A DNA stretch of 64,000 bases from Pseudomonadota bacterium (GTDB lineage Bacteria > Pseudomonadota > Gammaproteobacteria > Steroidobacterales > Steroidobacteraceae), in contig JAJYUA010000019.1 in NCBI GenBank assembly GCA_021792755.1, forward strand, positions 1-64,000. The letters run 5' to 3'. How positions within the stretch are numbered: the first letter of the stretch is position 1; each line of letters starts with the position of its first letter. Of this stretch, positions 54,696-63,601 are shown in pieces. A model generated the notes under the pieces. That model searched no databases. It saw only the letters and a program-made list of their open reading frames with translations, and was not told the DNA's origin. The translations under genes were made by a program, and so were the position numbers.

Positions 54696-57600
54696 TCAGG
54701 AGAGCGGTGGTGCGGCCGTACGTGCGGCCGAGTTTTCCCTCAGCAGGCGCATCAGCTCCGGCAGCGGCATGGGACGGCTGAACAGATAGCCCTGCGCGAT
54801 CTCGCAGCCGATGCTCGCGAGCAGGTCCCGCTGGAAGGGGGTCTCGACGCCCTCGATCACCAAGTCCACGTCGAGTCCGCGCGCCATCGAGACAACGGCC
54901 TTCAGAATCGCCACGTCCCCGTCGGCCCCCGGGCGCAGATTGCCAATGAAGCTGCGGTCAAGTTTGAGTTTGTCGACTTGCAAATGGCGCAGGTATTGCA
55001 GCGAGGAATAGCCGGCGCCGAAGTCGTCGAGGGCGACGCGCACGCCGAGCTGGCGCAGCGCAGAGAGCGCCTGCGACGTCGCGGCGCTTTGTTCGATCAG
55101 GACCGTCTCGGTCAATTCGAGCTCGAGCATCTGCGGTTCGACGTCGTTTTCGGCGAGCGCATCTCGCACGGTGTGCAGGAAGGCGTGGTGCGCGATCTGC
55201 ACTCCGGAGACGTTCACCGAGACCTGCGCAAGCGGCAACCCGGCCCCGCGGCAGCGGCGGGCCGCGCCGAGCGCATCGTGCAGGATCCACTCCCCGAGCG
55301 GGCCGATCAGGCCGGACTCCTCGGCGAGTGGAATGAAGCTGTCGGGAGTCTGCAGTCCGAGCAGCGGATGGTTCCAGCGCACCAGCGCTTCGGCCCCGAG
55401 CACGCGCCCGGTGCGCAGCTGCACGATCGGCTGGTAATACAACTCGAATTCGCGCCGCTCGATCGCCCCGGGCAGGGACTGCTTGAGGATGACCTGGGTG
55501 CGCAGCCGATCGTCGACATCGCTGCTGTAGACGCTGATGCCCGACCGGGCCGTCCGTTTGCAGACATGCAGCGCGATGTCGGCGTGTTGAGCGAACTCGG
55601 TGGCGCTGCACGCTGCCGGCGCCCCCGGCGGGACGGCCGTCTCGAAGCACAGCCCGATTCGCGCCGGAAGGTTGATCGATCCCTCGGGGAAGGCGAAGGG
55701 CGCCGAGAGCATCCCCGCGGCAGCGGCGGCGATCTGCCGCGCGCTGTCTTCGGACGCGGCCGCCGCGCCGAGCACGGCGAATTGGTCCGCCTGCATCCGG
55801 TAGAAGCGGCTGTCGGCCGGAAAGGCCGCCTGCAGCCGCACGCTGATCAGGGTGAGGATCTGATCGCCTGTTGCGATGCCGTAGGTGTCGTTGATTTCGT
55901 GAAAACCCGCGAAGTCGAGCATGAACAGCGTCGTGGGCCGGCCGCGCGCGCGCGCCTGGTGCAGATGGTCGGCCAGCTCGGCGTGGAACTTCTGCGCGTT
56001 CGGCAGCCGGGTGAGTGGATCGTGATCGCGCAGGTAGGTCAGCTCCGCCCTGGCGGTCTTCTCCGGCGTGACGTCGAGTGTCACCCCGTTCCAGAGGACA
56101 TCGCCGTTCGCGCGCCGCACCGGCCGGGCGCGCGTGCGCAGCCAGCGCCGCTCGCCGTCGGGCCTGTCGACGGCGAACTCCAGATCGACGATGGAGAGCG
56201 TCTTCGCTGAGCGCTTCAAGCCCTGTATCACTCGTGGCCGGTCGAGCGGCAATGTCAGGGCAAGCAACTCGTGCGGCTGCAGCGGCGCGTCGGGGTCGCA
56301 CCCGAGCAGGCTCGAAGCCGAGCGGCCGAGATAGGTAAATGCCAGACGCCCGTCGGCATAGAGGGTGAGTTGGTAGATGAAGCCGGGCACGGTGTCGGCG
56401 ATCCCCTCGAGCATCTGCACGAACTGATCGTGCGCCTCTTGCGTCTTGCGCCGCAGAGTGATGTCGGTCAGCGTGCCGGCAAAGGCGATGATCCGGCCGT
56501 CGGAGTCGCGTACCGGGGATATTGCCACCTGGTTCCAGAACGGTGCGCCGTCCTTGCGGTAGTTGAGCAGCTCGCAGCGCACCGGCTCGCCCGAGCGCAG
56601 CGCCGCGCGGATCCGCGCCACGGCGGCGGGGTCCGTGTCCGGTCCTTGCAGAAAGCGGCAGTTTCGCCCGAGCACTTCATGTTCCGCGTAGCCGGTGATT
56701 GCCAGCAGCGCCGGGTTGACCCGCACGATCGGCTGATCGGGATGCGTTGCATCGACATACAGGATGCCGCTGTCGGTGGCCTCGATGATCGCCGTATGAG
56801 GCAGGACCGGCACCCGGTCGCTGCGTCCCTCGACGCCCGAGAGGGCGAAGAGCCGCGATCGGGGCAGGCGGCGCGGATCGCTGCAATAGCTGACAAAGTC
56901 CAGGTGCAGCCGGCGCGCGAATTCCGTGTCGGCCTCGGTGCTGCACTCGCGGCTGAGCAGGGCAACCCCCGCGGCGCGCAACGCATCGCACCGCCGGCGC
57001 AACTGCAGCGGATCGCAGCGGAAGCCGTCGGCGAGACGATCGGCCGGCAGAGCCAGCACGCCCAGTCCCAAGGTATCGAGCGGTGGCGAGAGCGCGGCGA
57101 TCGACCCCACGGACAGCGCGAGCTTGCGCGCGAACGGGCGCAGCGACTCGAGCATCGCCGCCAGCCGCGCGCGTGGGAGCTCCGCGGGCAGCTCATCGAG
57201 CATCAGGATCAGACGCTCTCGCACGGCCACGCGCAGTCCGCGACACGCGGCCAAAAACGCCCGCGCACCCTCTGGGTCATCCAACAGCGTACACGGCACG
57301 GCAACGATATAGGTGCGAACCGCCCCGGCATGCAGGTCGCGGCGAATGGCGGTCGTGACCCGGGCCAACAGGTGGTGCGCATCGTCGCGGCGCTGCGCGC
57401 CCGGCAGTACCAGCGACATGGAGGCCGAGCGGCCGGCCAGATCCGTCACGGGTCGCGACCGTATTGGAGTTTTCGCGCCGTAGGTGAGCGGTTGCAGGGA
57501 GCGCGGTGCGCGCCTCGTATGCGGCGCCATGCGCAGCGTGAGCATATGCAACGGCCGCTCAGCGGGGGCCGCGAGGCGTGCCAGCCTGAACTGCGCCCTT

Positions 57601-57932
57601 ATGCGGGTACCCCGTATCCGCGCGGCTCGGGTGAGGCTTCGGCCGGCCTCGAGCGGCAGCTGACGCAGCGCCGGATCGCTGTCCCAGTCCCGCATGCCGA
57701 GCAGCCGCAGACAGTGCGCGCCCGCCAGTGTGTCGGCCGAGCGCTTCAGCAGCGCGCAGAGACTGGCATTGGCCGCGACGATGCCGAGCGCCCCATCGAC
57801 GATCGCCGCGGGCGTGGGCAGCACCGAGAGCAGCGCGCTCAGCCACGGCCCGCTCGGCATCTCGCCGCGGGGACTCGTCACCGGCACTTCGGCCAGCGCG
57901 GAATCGGATTCGATCTCCAGGCGCAAATTCAC
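54696..57932 (-). CDS. LOV-PAS-GGDEF(degenerate)-EAL protein, likely blue-light c-di-GMP phosphodiesterase
   Basis: The roughly 1078-aa protein has an N-terminal PAS-like domain (SALLSVLPTPAAIVDGAL), an unknown middle, a LOV domain, a second PAS (YLGRSASSLLGCDPD), a GGDEF fold and an EAL domain. The LOV flavin loop GRNCRFLQGPDTD carries the photo-active Cys425 (Cys401 from the alternative ATG). The GGDEF site reads MQADQFAVLG, so it cannot make c-di-GMP. The EAL site is complete (LYYQPIV, GAEALVRW, LELTETVL, DDFGAGYSS, KLDRSFI, VIEGVET), so it should degrade c-di-GMP. The GTG at 57932 has an AAGG site; an ATG at 57860 is possible. Confidence 0.88.
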   Translation of the reverse strand: MNLRLEIESDSALAEVPVTSPRGEMPSGPWLSALLSVLPTPAAIVDGALGIVAANASLCALLKRSADTLAGAHCLRLLGMRDWDSDPALRQLPLEAGRSLTRAARIRGTRIRAQFRLARLAAPAERPLHMLTLRMAPHTRRAPRSLQPLTYGAKTPIRSRPVTDLAGRSASMSLVLPGAQRRDDAHHLLARVTTAIRRDLHAGAVRTYIVAVPCTLLDDPEGARAFLAACRGLRVAVRERLILMLDELPAELPRARLAAMLESLRPFARKLALSVGSIAALSPPLDTLGLGVLALPADRLADGFRCDPLQLRRRCDALRAAGVALLSRECSTEADTEFARRLHLDFVSYCSDPRRLPRSRLFALSGVEGRSDRVPVLPHTAIIEATDSGILYVDATHPDQPIVRVNPALLAITGYAEHEVLGRNCRFLQGPDTDPAAVARIRAALRSGEPVRCELLNYRKDGAPFWNQVAISPVRDSDGRIIAFAGTLTDITLRRKTQEAHDQFVQMLEGIADTVPGFIYQLTLYADGRLAFTYLGRSASSLLGCDPDAPLQPHELLALTLPLDRPRVIQGLKRSAKTLSIVDLEFAVDRPDGERRWLRTRARPVRRANGDVLWNGVTLDVTPEKTARAELTYLRDHDPLTRLPNAQKFHAELADHLHQARARGRPTTLFMLDFAGFHEINDTYGIATGDQILTLISVRLQAAFPADSRFYRMQADQFAVLGAAAASEDSARQIAAAAAGMLSAPFAFPEGSINLPARIGLCFETAVPPGAPAACSATEFAQHADIALHVCKRTARSGISVYSSDVDDRLRTQVILKQSLPGAIERREFELYYQPIVQLRTGRVLGAEALVRWNHPLLGLQTPDSFIPLAEESGLIGPLGEWILHDALGAARRCRGAGLPLAQVSVNVSGVQIAHHAFLHTVRDALAENDVEPQMLELELTETVLIEQSAATSQALSALRQLGVRVALDDFGAGYSSLQYLRHLQVDKLKLDRSFIGNLRPGADGDVAILKAVVSMARGLDVDLVIEGVETPFQRDLLASIGCEIAQGYLFSRPMPLPELMRLLRENSAARTAAPPLS

Positions 57933-57950
57933 CTGCCTAACCTTGGTGCC

Positions 57951-57966
57951 GGGCCTGATCAGGCCC
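57951..57966. repeat. perfect 16-bp palindrome upstream of the LOV gene
   Basis: GGGCCTGATCAGGCCC is fully self-complementary and lies 18 bases before the likely GTG start of the LOV-EAL gene. It could be an operator or an mRNA hairpin at the ribosome site. Confidence 0.35.
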
Positions 57967-58158
57967 CTGAGCACGCACGCTGCGGCAAGGGCATTCACGG
58001 CCGCCCGAGAGAAACTGACCGGCGCAACGGCCGCGATTTCGGGATGCGCCGCTAGGATAGGCGCGGGCCGCGGGCCGCGCTGCCGGGAAAAACGTATGCG
58101 CGCGGTAGGGAGTTCTTGATGGGCGGCTCTATCGATCGGCCTACGGTCGCCGGCGCGC

Positions 58159-58433
58159 TCAGTGCCCCCGGCCGCGGCCTTGACGGGCGACGACCTGGGC
58201 CAAGGCCGCGAGCCCGGCGGCGAGCTCGACCAGCAGATCGTCGCTGCAGAGCAGTCCGATGAGGCGCCCGTTGCGTCCGAGAACCGGCGCACGTCGCGAG
58301 CGCGCGGCGCACGCAGAGCGTTGGCCAGGGTCTCGCTTTCATCGAACACGAGCGAAGTGCGCGTCATGACACCGCTCACGCGTATCGTGCTCGGGGCGCG
58401 GGTGCGAGATTGATCGTCGTGGAAACCTATCAT
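58159..58433 (-). pseudogene. decayed CBS-domain protein (single domain, frameshifted)
   Basis: The minus strand encodes GVMTRTSLVFDESETLANAL, the start of a CBS domain, and after a frame change VLGRNGRLIGLLCSDDLLVE and a stop at 58159. The first part is in one frame and the second in another, and a first CBS domain is missing, so the gene is broken and truncated. Its ATG (58433) overlaps, on the other strand, the ATG of the next CBS pseudogene. Confidence 0.6.
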
Positions 58434-58882
58434 GCGAATCGGCGATCTGTGTACGCGCGAGGCGCATTGTGTTGCAAGCGACGCGCCGCTCGCCGAGGCG
58501 GTGCGCGACATGCACCGGCGGCACGTCGGCGCGCTCGCCCTGCTCGGCCGGGGCGCCGCGGTGGGGCGGCCGGTCGGTCGGTATCGTGACCGATCGCGAT
58601 GTGCTGGGCACCGAGATGACCCGCCGGGCCGATGTCTGCTCACCGACCGCCGGGTAGGCCATGACCGCAGATCCCCTGGTGCTCGAGGAATCGTGCTCGC
58701 TCGCACAAGGCGTCCGGCGTCTCGGGGACCGGGGCGTGCGTCGGGTGCCGGTGGTCGATGCGCGCGGCAAGCTCGTGGGTCTGATCTGCCTTGACGATGT
58801 GCTGGCGGCGGAGGCCGAGTCGCTGACGGAGCTCGCGAAGCGCATCGGCCGCCAGTCCCGCCTCGAGCGCTCAATCGGCTGA
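58432..58882 (+). pseudogene. decayed two-CBS-domain protein (4-base duplication and nonsense codon)
   Basis: From ATG 58432 the frame gives MRIGDLCTREAHCVASDAPL and the first CBS half. Near 58575 a tandem GGTC-GGTC duplication shifts the frame; the correct continuation, VGIVTDRDVLGTEMTRRADV, is then read in another frame. At 58655-58657 a TAG interrupts it where CAG would be expected; after it AMTADPLVLEESCSLAQGVR, RVPVVDARGKLVGLICLDD complete the second CBS domain. It is a clearly inactivated CBS protein. Confidence 0.7.
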
Positions 58883-59138
58883 TGGGACGGTCCGCGGCCG
58901 CGCACCGGTCATCCCACGGCCGGGTCTGCGCTGCGGCGCGCAACCGGCCCGGGAGGTGCTGGCGCTCGGTCCTGGCGAGCCGCCCGAGGATTGGACCGGA
59001 CCGGCTGGGCTCTTGCGAGCACCGGTCGGCCGATCCCCGCAAGCCTCGCGTTCCATCGCAGCGCGGGATGCGCATAAAATCGTCGCTCGCAGCGCACCTT
59101 GGGTGCCGCGGCGGCGTACCTGGGAAGCGGAGAGACGA

Positions 59139-60122
59139 GTGAAGTATCGCAAATTCGGCCGGATCGGTTGGGATGTCGCGGCGATCGGCTTTGGCGCGTG
59201 GGCGGTCGGAGGGGCGTGGGGAACCGTGGATGATGAGCAATCGATCGCGGCCATGAAGCGGGCCCTCGACCTGGGGGTCAACTTCTTCGACACCGCTGAC
59301 GTCTACGGCGATGGGCGCTCCGAGCGGCTGCTGCAGCGGCTGCGCCGCGAGACGAATACGCCGTTCCACGTCGCCACCAAGGCCGGACGACGCCTCAGTG
59401 CGCAGCTTGCATCCGGCTACAACAGGGAGAATCTCACGGCGTTCGTCGAGCGCTCGCTGCGGAACATCGGGGTCGAGTCCCTCGAGCTCGTTCAGCTGCA
59501 CTGCCCGCCGACCGAGGCGTATTACCGGCCGGAGATCTTCGCGGTCATGGATGAGCTGGTGAAGGCGGGCAAGATCCAGCACTACGGGGTCAGTGTCGAG
59601 CGAGTCGAGGAGGCGCTGAAGGCGATCGAGTTTCCGAACGTCGAGTCGGTGCAGATCATCTTCAATATTTTCCGGCAGCGTCCCGCGGAGCGCTTTCTCA
59701 GCGAAGCGGCGCGCCGCGGCGTGGCCACCATCGTCCGCGTTCCGCTGGCTTCCGGCATGCTCACCGGCAAGCTCACCGCCGCTTCGACCTTTGCTCCCGA
59801 CGATCATCGAACGTTCAATCGTCACGGGGAAGCGTTCGATGTGGGCGAGACGTTCTCCGGCGTGCCGTATGCCGTCGGGCTCGAGGCGGTCGATGAGCTC
59901 AGAGCGCTGGTGCCATCGGGCGCGACGCTCGCACAACTGGCGCTGCGGTGGATTCTGATGTTCGACGGCGTGTCTACCATCATCCCGGGGGCAAAGAATC
60001 CGGCTCAAGTAGCGGATAACTGCGCCGCATCGGCGTTGCCGGAGCTGACGGAAGCGCAGATGCGCACGGTGCGTGACATCTACGATCGGCGCATTCGCGA
60101 GCACGTGCACGCGCGCTGGTAG
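59139..60122 (+). CDS. aldo/keto reductase
   Basis: The 327-aa NAD(P)H-dependent reductase has the catalytic tetrad in the family contexts: Asp and Tyr in FFDTADVYGDGRSE, Lys in VATKAGRRL, His in LVQLHCPPTE. The C-terminal cofactor segment STIIPGAKNPAQVADN is typical. The GTG at 59139 has a GGAG site nine bases upstream and fits the KYRKFGRIGW start of the family; the longer frame to 58956 is arginine-rich. It lies alone in a zone of decayed genes. Confidence 0.9.
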   Translation: MKYRKFGRIGWDVAAIGFGAWAVGGAWGTVDDEQSIAAMKRALDLGVNFFDTADVYGDGRSERLLQRLRRETNTPFHVATKAGRRLSAQLASGYNRENLTAFVERSLRNIGVESLELVQLHCPPTEAYYRPEIFAVMDELVKAGKIQHYGVSVERVEEALKAIEFPNVESVQIIFNIFRQRPAERFLSEAARRGVATIVRVPLASGMLTGKLTAASTFAPDDHRTFNRHGEAFDVGETFSGVPYAVGLEAVDELRALVPSGATLAQLALRWILMFDGVSTIIPGAKNPAQVADNCAASALPELTEAQMRTVRDIYDRRIREHVHARW

Positions 60123-60175
60123 GCGGATCCTGATCCGACGCAGGTATACCGATCGTCCGAGGGGACGATGAGCGA

Positions 60176-60691
60176 GGCGGACACGCGGTCAATCCGTTCG
60201 CGTGGAACTGGTTTGGCTTGCACTACTCGCCGGGGAGCGTCGCGTCCCCGGCGTTGATCGTCTTCCTCTATTGGGGCTGGGACCTCACCGCGAATGTCTC
60301 GGAGGAGACCCGCACCGACCGCCCGAACGCGGCCGGTAATGGCGGATTTTTGAGCGTGTTCGGGGCGATTGCGTCGTTCGCCGCGTTCGCGGCGGCGACG
60401 CTCATGCTGTTCTCGCTGCGCGAGTCGTGCGGATTCTCCGACAACCTGATCTATCAGGTCGTCATTGCGGCCGGTCTGGGCAAGGTCGACGGTTATGGCG
60501 CCGCGCTGGCATTGATTCTCTCCAGCATCGCCACACTCGGGACCACGATGCTGCAGTTCTCGCGCACGCTGTTCGCGATGGGACGCGATCGGGCATTGCC
60601 GGGCTGCTTCGGCGAGGCGCACCGTGCGTCCCCCCCGAGTGATTACGATGAAAAGGCGCCGCAGGCGCGGCGAGTGACCGGGAGTATGTGA
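60176..60691 (+). pseudogene. fragment of an APC-family amino-acid permease
   Basis: The frame encodes NPFAWNWFGLHYSPGSVASP, LIVFLYWGWDLTANVSEETR, and later LILSSIATLGTTMLQFSRTL, FAMGRDRALPGCFGEAH, which are the middle helices of an APC permease. There is no start or N-terminal half, and the C-terminal helices are replaced by an unrelated tail ending in a TGA at 60689-60691. It is a truncated remnant. Confidence 0.65.
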
Positions 60692-60924
60692 CTGGCAACG
60701 ATCAAAGTTCTGCCGAATGGCCCCTGCCAGGTCGAGGGAGACGACGTGGCAGTCGTCGACTCGAGCGGTGCGAAGTATGCCACCGCCAGGCGTCCAGTCT
60801 ATCTGTGTCGCTGCGGTGGCTCGAAGAGCAGGCCGTTTTGCGGCGGCACGCACACCAAGATCGGCTTCAAGGCCGCCGAGAGCGCCGTGTGCGGCGGCGC
60901 GGGGGCGCTCCGGGCAAGAACTGA
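60692..60924 (+). pseudogene. CDGSH-type iron-sulfur protein, probably inactivated
   Basis: The frame encodes LATIKVLPNGPCQVEGDDVA and the cluster-binding CRCGGSKSRPFCGGTHTKIG. The usual CDGSH/T core is CGGTH here (Asp to Gly). The only start in frame before the conserved beginning is a CTG at 60692 right after a stop, where an ATG would be expected, or a GTG at 60746 that removes the first 18 residues. Near 60900 a G-run of five shifts the frame; with six G the protein would end GGAPGKN at 60924, the normal length. Confidence 0.55.
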
Positions 60925-61227
60925 GCGTCGGGCTCTCGGACAGAACGCTGACGCTCCGCCAGGACTCCTCATCGACGTATGTCGGGAAACCTCCCGACCA
61001 CCAGGATGGCCGCGGGTCCGGGCGCCGAGGCGCCTGGCTCGAATGCTTCGCGTGCCGCAGATCTATCCGCTACCCCGCGGATGGCGCATAGACGCGGGTG
61101 CCGCCCCGGAGACGGGCGGCGAGAGTGACTACAACGTGGGTCCGATCGTCGCACAGCGCAGGGCGCACGGCGTTGGGCTCACGGTGCAAGATGCGCAGCA
61201 GCGTTTGCGCCGGTCCCGCGGGGCGGT
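60925..61227. other. gene-poor spacer
   Basis: About 300 bases between the CDGSH remnant and the PIN relic hold only low-quality frames. It is probably part of the same decayed block. Confidence 0.3.
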
Positions 61228-61637
61228 GCAACCGAGTGGTCATACCGCCGACTGTTCTCGCTGAGCTGCAGCAGCGCCACACACCTGCTGCGGTTCGGCA
61301 ATGGCTGCAGGTCCTTCCCGCTTGGGTTGCCGTACAGAACCGACCGTGATCGACCTCACCCCGCGGGTCGACGCCGGTGAGCGCGACGCCATTTCTCTTG
61401 CGCGCGAGATCAGCTGCCGCCATGCTGCTTGACGATCGCGCCGGACGGCCCGCAGCAGCTCAATGTGCACTTGCGGTAGTCGGCACATTGGGATTGCTCG
61501 AGCAAGCGTCCGTGCGCGGGCGGATCGCGCCGCCGGAGGCTCTTGAGCGGCTGCGAAAGACAAATGCCAGACTCGACTCAAAGCTGATCGAGGCGGTGCG
61601 CGAGCGATACCGGCTCCGTTCGGCGCCGAGCGGCTAA
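61228..61637 (+). pseudogene. DUF3368/PIN-like toxin relic with two frameshifts
   Basis: Three successive frames encode VVIPPTVLAELQQRHTPAAV (ending VAVQNRP), then TVIDLTPRVDAGERDAISLA, then AAMLLDDRAGRPAAAQCALA, VVGTLGLLEQASVRGRIAPP and the tail to 61637. Joined, they are a DUF3368 PIN-type toxin without its first 30 residues. Two frameshifts (near 61345 and 61425) destroy it, and no antitoxin gene is seen. Confidence 0.6.
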
Positions 61638-61779
61638 GATACCGCGGCAACTGCGCATACCGCTTTCGGCATTTGCAGTCGCCCGTCGGGCCGATAGAGA
61701 ATGCCGCAAACGGTCATTCACCCAGCCGGCGCGCGGCCAAGGAGAGCGGCCGGCCGGGACCTGAACCTGGATACCCGCC

Positions 61780-62796
61780 ATGAAGCAAGTCTGGATCGTT
61801 GCCACCGGAGGCCCCGAGAAGCTGCAGCAGCGCGAGGCTCCCGAGTTGCGGCCGCGAACCGGAGAGGTACGCATCAGGGTCAGAGCCAGTGGCATCAACT
61901 TTGCCGATATCCTCGCCCGCAAGGGCCTCTATCCGGATGCGCCAAAGCTTCCTGCCGTCGTTGGCTATGAAGTCTCTGGAACCGTCGACGCCGTCGGCCC
62001 GCAGGCGGATGGCGCTTGGATCGGCAAGGAGGTCTTCGCGCTCACGCGCTTTGGCGGCTATGCCGACACCGTGACGGTACCCGAGACTCAGACCTTCGAG
62101 AAGCCCGCCGCATTGAGCTTCGAGGAGGCGGCGGCGATTGCGGTCAACTATTTGACCGCCTGGCAGTTGCTGGCCGTGATGGGCGGGCTGAAACGGGACG
62201 AGACTGTGCTCATCCATAACGCCGGCAGCGGGGTGGGTCTGGCAGCCATCGACATCGCCCGTCACATCGGCGCGACGATCTACGGCACGGCGAGCGCTCG
62301 CAAGCATGCCTTTCTCAAGCAGCGCGGACTGCATGAGGCGATCGACTACACCAGGCTCGACTGGACGCGCGAGGTGGCAAAACTCACGCAAGGGCGCGGC
62401 GTCGAGCTCGTTATCGACCCGCTGGGCGGATCTGACTGGAAAAAGAGCTATGGGGCGCTGCGCCACACGGGCAGGCTGGGGGTCTTCGGTGCCTCCGTGA
62501 TGACCGAATCGAGGTTGCCTGGTCCATTGAATCTGCTGCGGGTGGGATTGGGCATGCCGTGGTTCAACCCGGTGGCATTGATGAACCGGAACCGGTCGGT
62601 ATTTGGGGTCAATCTCGGGCACCTGTGGCACGAAGTGCCGAAGATCGAGAGCTGGATGAAGGACTTGATCGATGGCGTGAATGCCGGGTGGGTGCGCCCC
62701 CATGTGGATCGAACATTCCCCCTCGCACGGGCGGGCGAGGCACAAGCCTACATCGAGGCGCGCAAGAACACCGGCAAGGTCATCCTCGTTACTTGA
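61780..62796 (+). CDS. zinc-independent quinone oxidoreductase/VAT-1-like medium-chain dehydrogenase
   Basis: The 338-aa NADPH-dependent MDR protein has an N-terminal GroES-like fold (RVRASGINFADILARKGLYP, PAVVGYEVSGTVDAVG), the cofactor loop NAGSGVGLAAIDIARHIG, and a C-terminal FPLARAGEAQAYIEARKNTG, KVILVT. No zinc-binding cysteines are visible, as in quinone oxidoreductases. Family members reduce quinones, enones or act in lipid metabolism; the substrate is unknown. The ATG at 61780 gives the full length. Convergent-like low-complexity sequence follows. Confidence 0.88.
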   Translation: MKQVWIVATGGPEKLQQREAPELRPRTGEVRIRVRASGINFADILARKGLYPDAPKLPAVVGYEVSGTVDAVGPQADGAWIGKEVFALTRFGGYADTVTVPETQTFEKPAALSFEEAAAIAVNYLTAWQLLAVMGGLKRDETVLIHNAGSGVGLAAIDIARHIGATIYGTASARKHAFLKQRGLHEAIDYTRLDWTREVAKLTQGRGVELVIDPLGGSDWKKSYGALRHTGRLGVFGASVMTESRLPGPLNLLRVGLGMPWFNPVALMNRNRSVFGVNLGHLWHEVPKIESWMKDLIDGVNAGWVRPHVDRTFPLARAGEAQAYIEARKNTGKVILVT

Positions 62797-63169
62797 TGCG
62801 GGCGTTTGTTTGTGGGCTGAGCAATTACGCCAACTCGCCGGGAGCGGTCATTCGAAGCTCAGGCTCACCGGCGCGATCCATCTTGTCTCGTCCTCTCGGC
62901 AAAATGATCTGTCAGGTTTCGTCTGACTGAGCAATGTCGATAGATGAGAAAACTCGCTCGACGAATTCCGCTTTGGACTGCATATAGGCCTCGCGATCAT
63001 GGCGATGCCTTTCTGCCAATCGAAATTTCAGTTGAGCGTACTCCCCTGCTAGTCCAAGAGAATATCCTTCTCGCTTGCTCTGACTGCTACTGGCCGGGGC
63101 GAAAGCTGCCAAGTGGGGTTCGCAACCACTTGAAGGCCGCGCCTTTCCACGCTGCGCTCCGACAGGCTG
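62797..63169. other. spacer containing a doubtful small gene
   Basis: The composition drops visibly in GC here. The only candidate is a 66-codon minus-strand frame (63112-62912; TTG start, LGLAGEYAQLKFRLAERHRH). It is protein-like and charged, but too short and without a good start to be sure. Confidence 0.3.
62912..63112 (-). CDS. possible small hypothetical protein (66 aa)
   Basis: The frame is read from a TTG at 63112 to the stop at 62912. It is hydrophilic and helical (EYAQLKFRLAERHRHDREAY, AEFVERVFSSIDIAQSDET) and unrelated to its neighbours. No ribosome site or conserved motif is visible, so it may be a relic of a longer gene. Confidence 0.35.
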   Translation of the reverse strand: MAAFAPASSSQSKREGYSLGLAGEYAQLKFRLAERHRHDREAYMQSKAEFVERVFSSIDIAQSDET

Positions 63170-63601
63170 CTACTGTCTTTCGTCGCCGCCGCCCTCATCT
63201 TCGTCAAAATCACCGAAATTAAACTCCGGCTGCTCCCAGCCGTACCCGACACCTCCGTAGTAGTAGCCGTCGTTGTACCGATGCCACTGGTTGATGTCCA
63301 TGCGGGCGCGGTTTCGGGCTATGGCGGCAATCTCGGTGGCCTGCATATAGTCCAGCACGGCGTTTGCAACGCCCTGCCGGTGCAACTTTACAATTTGGCC
63401 CGCGTTCACGTGGTAAACGGTTCCCGAGCGGCGAATCCGCTGGATAATGGTTGCCGTCGGTACATTCGCATTGCTCCAACTGATGATGGACGCTACGCGA
63501 ACCGGCTGGGGCCGCGGTCCGTACATGCGTGGACCCATCATGGCGCATCCGCCCAGAGCAAAAGCGGCGGTGCCCAACAGGCTCACCGCGAGCAAGCGCA
63601 T
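63170..63601 (-). CDS. putative lipoprotein (143 aa)
   Basis: From the ATG at 63601 the protein has a lipoprotein signal (RLLAVSLLGTAAFALGGCAM; lipobox LGGC with the lipidated Cys), then a short globular domain (IISWSNANVPTATIIQRIRR, YHVNAGQIVKLHRQGVANAV, LDYMQ) resembling the small helix-turn-helix-like units of uncharacterised lipoproteins, and a Tyr/Gly-rich end (YYYGGVGYGWEQ) with acidic tail. It is probably anchored in the outer or inner membrane facing the periplasm. The function is unknown. Confidence 0.7.
   Translation of the reverse strand: MRLLAVSLLGTAAFALGGCAMMGPRMYGPRPQPVRVASIISWSNANVPTATIIQRIRRSGTVYHVNAGQIVKLHRQGVANAVLDYMQATEIAAIARNRARMDINQWHRYNDGYYYGGVGYGWEQPEFNFGDFDEDEGGGDERQ

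Noticed and set aside
52538-54781. 747-codon plus-strand frame opposite the histidine kinase
   Set aside because: No hydrophobic core or motif; the minus strand has all kinase and PAS signatures.
57933-60110. Extension of the LOV-EAL frame upstream to make an 1804-residue protein
   Set aside because: The extension runs antisense through the aldo/keto reductase and both CBS relics and is proline/arginine/serine-rich; only the part below 57932 has domains.
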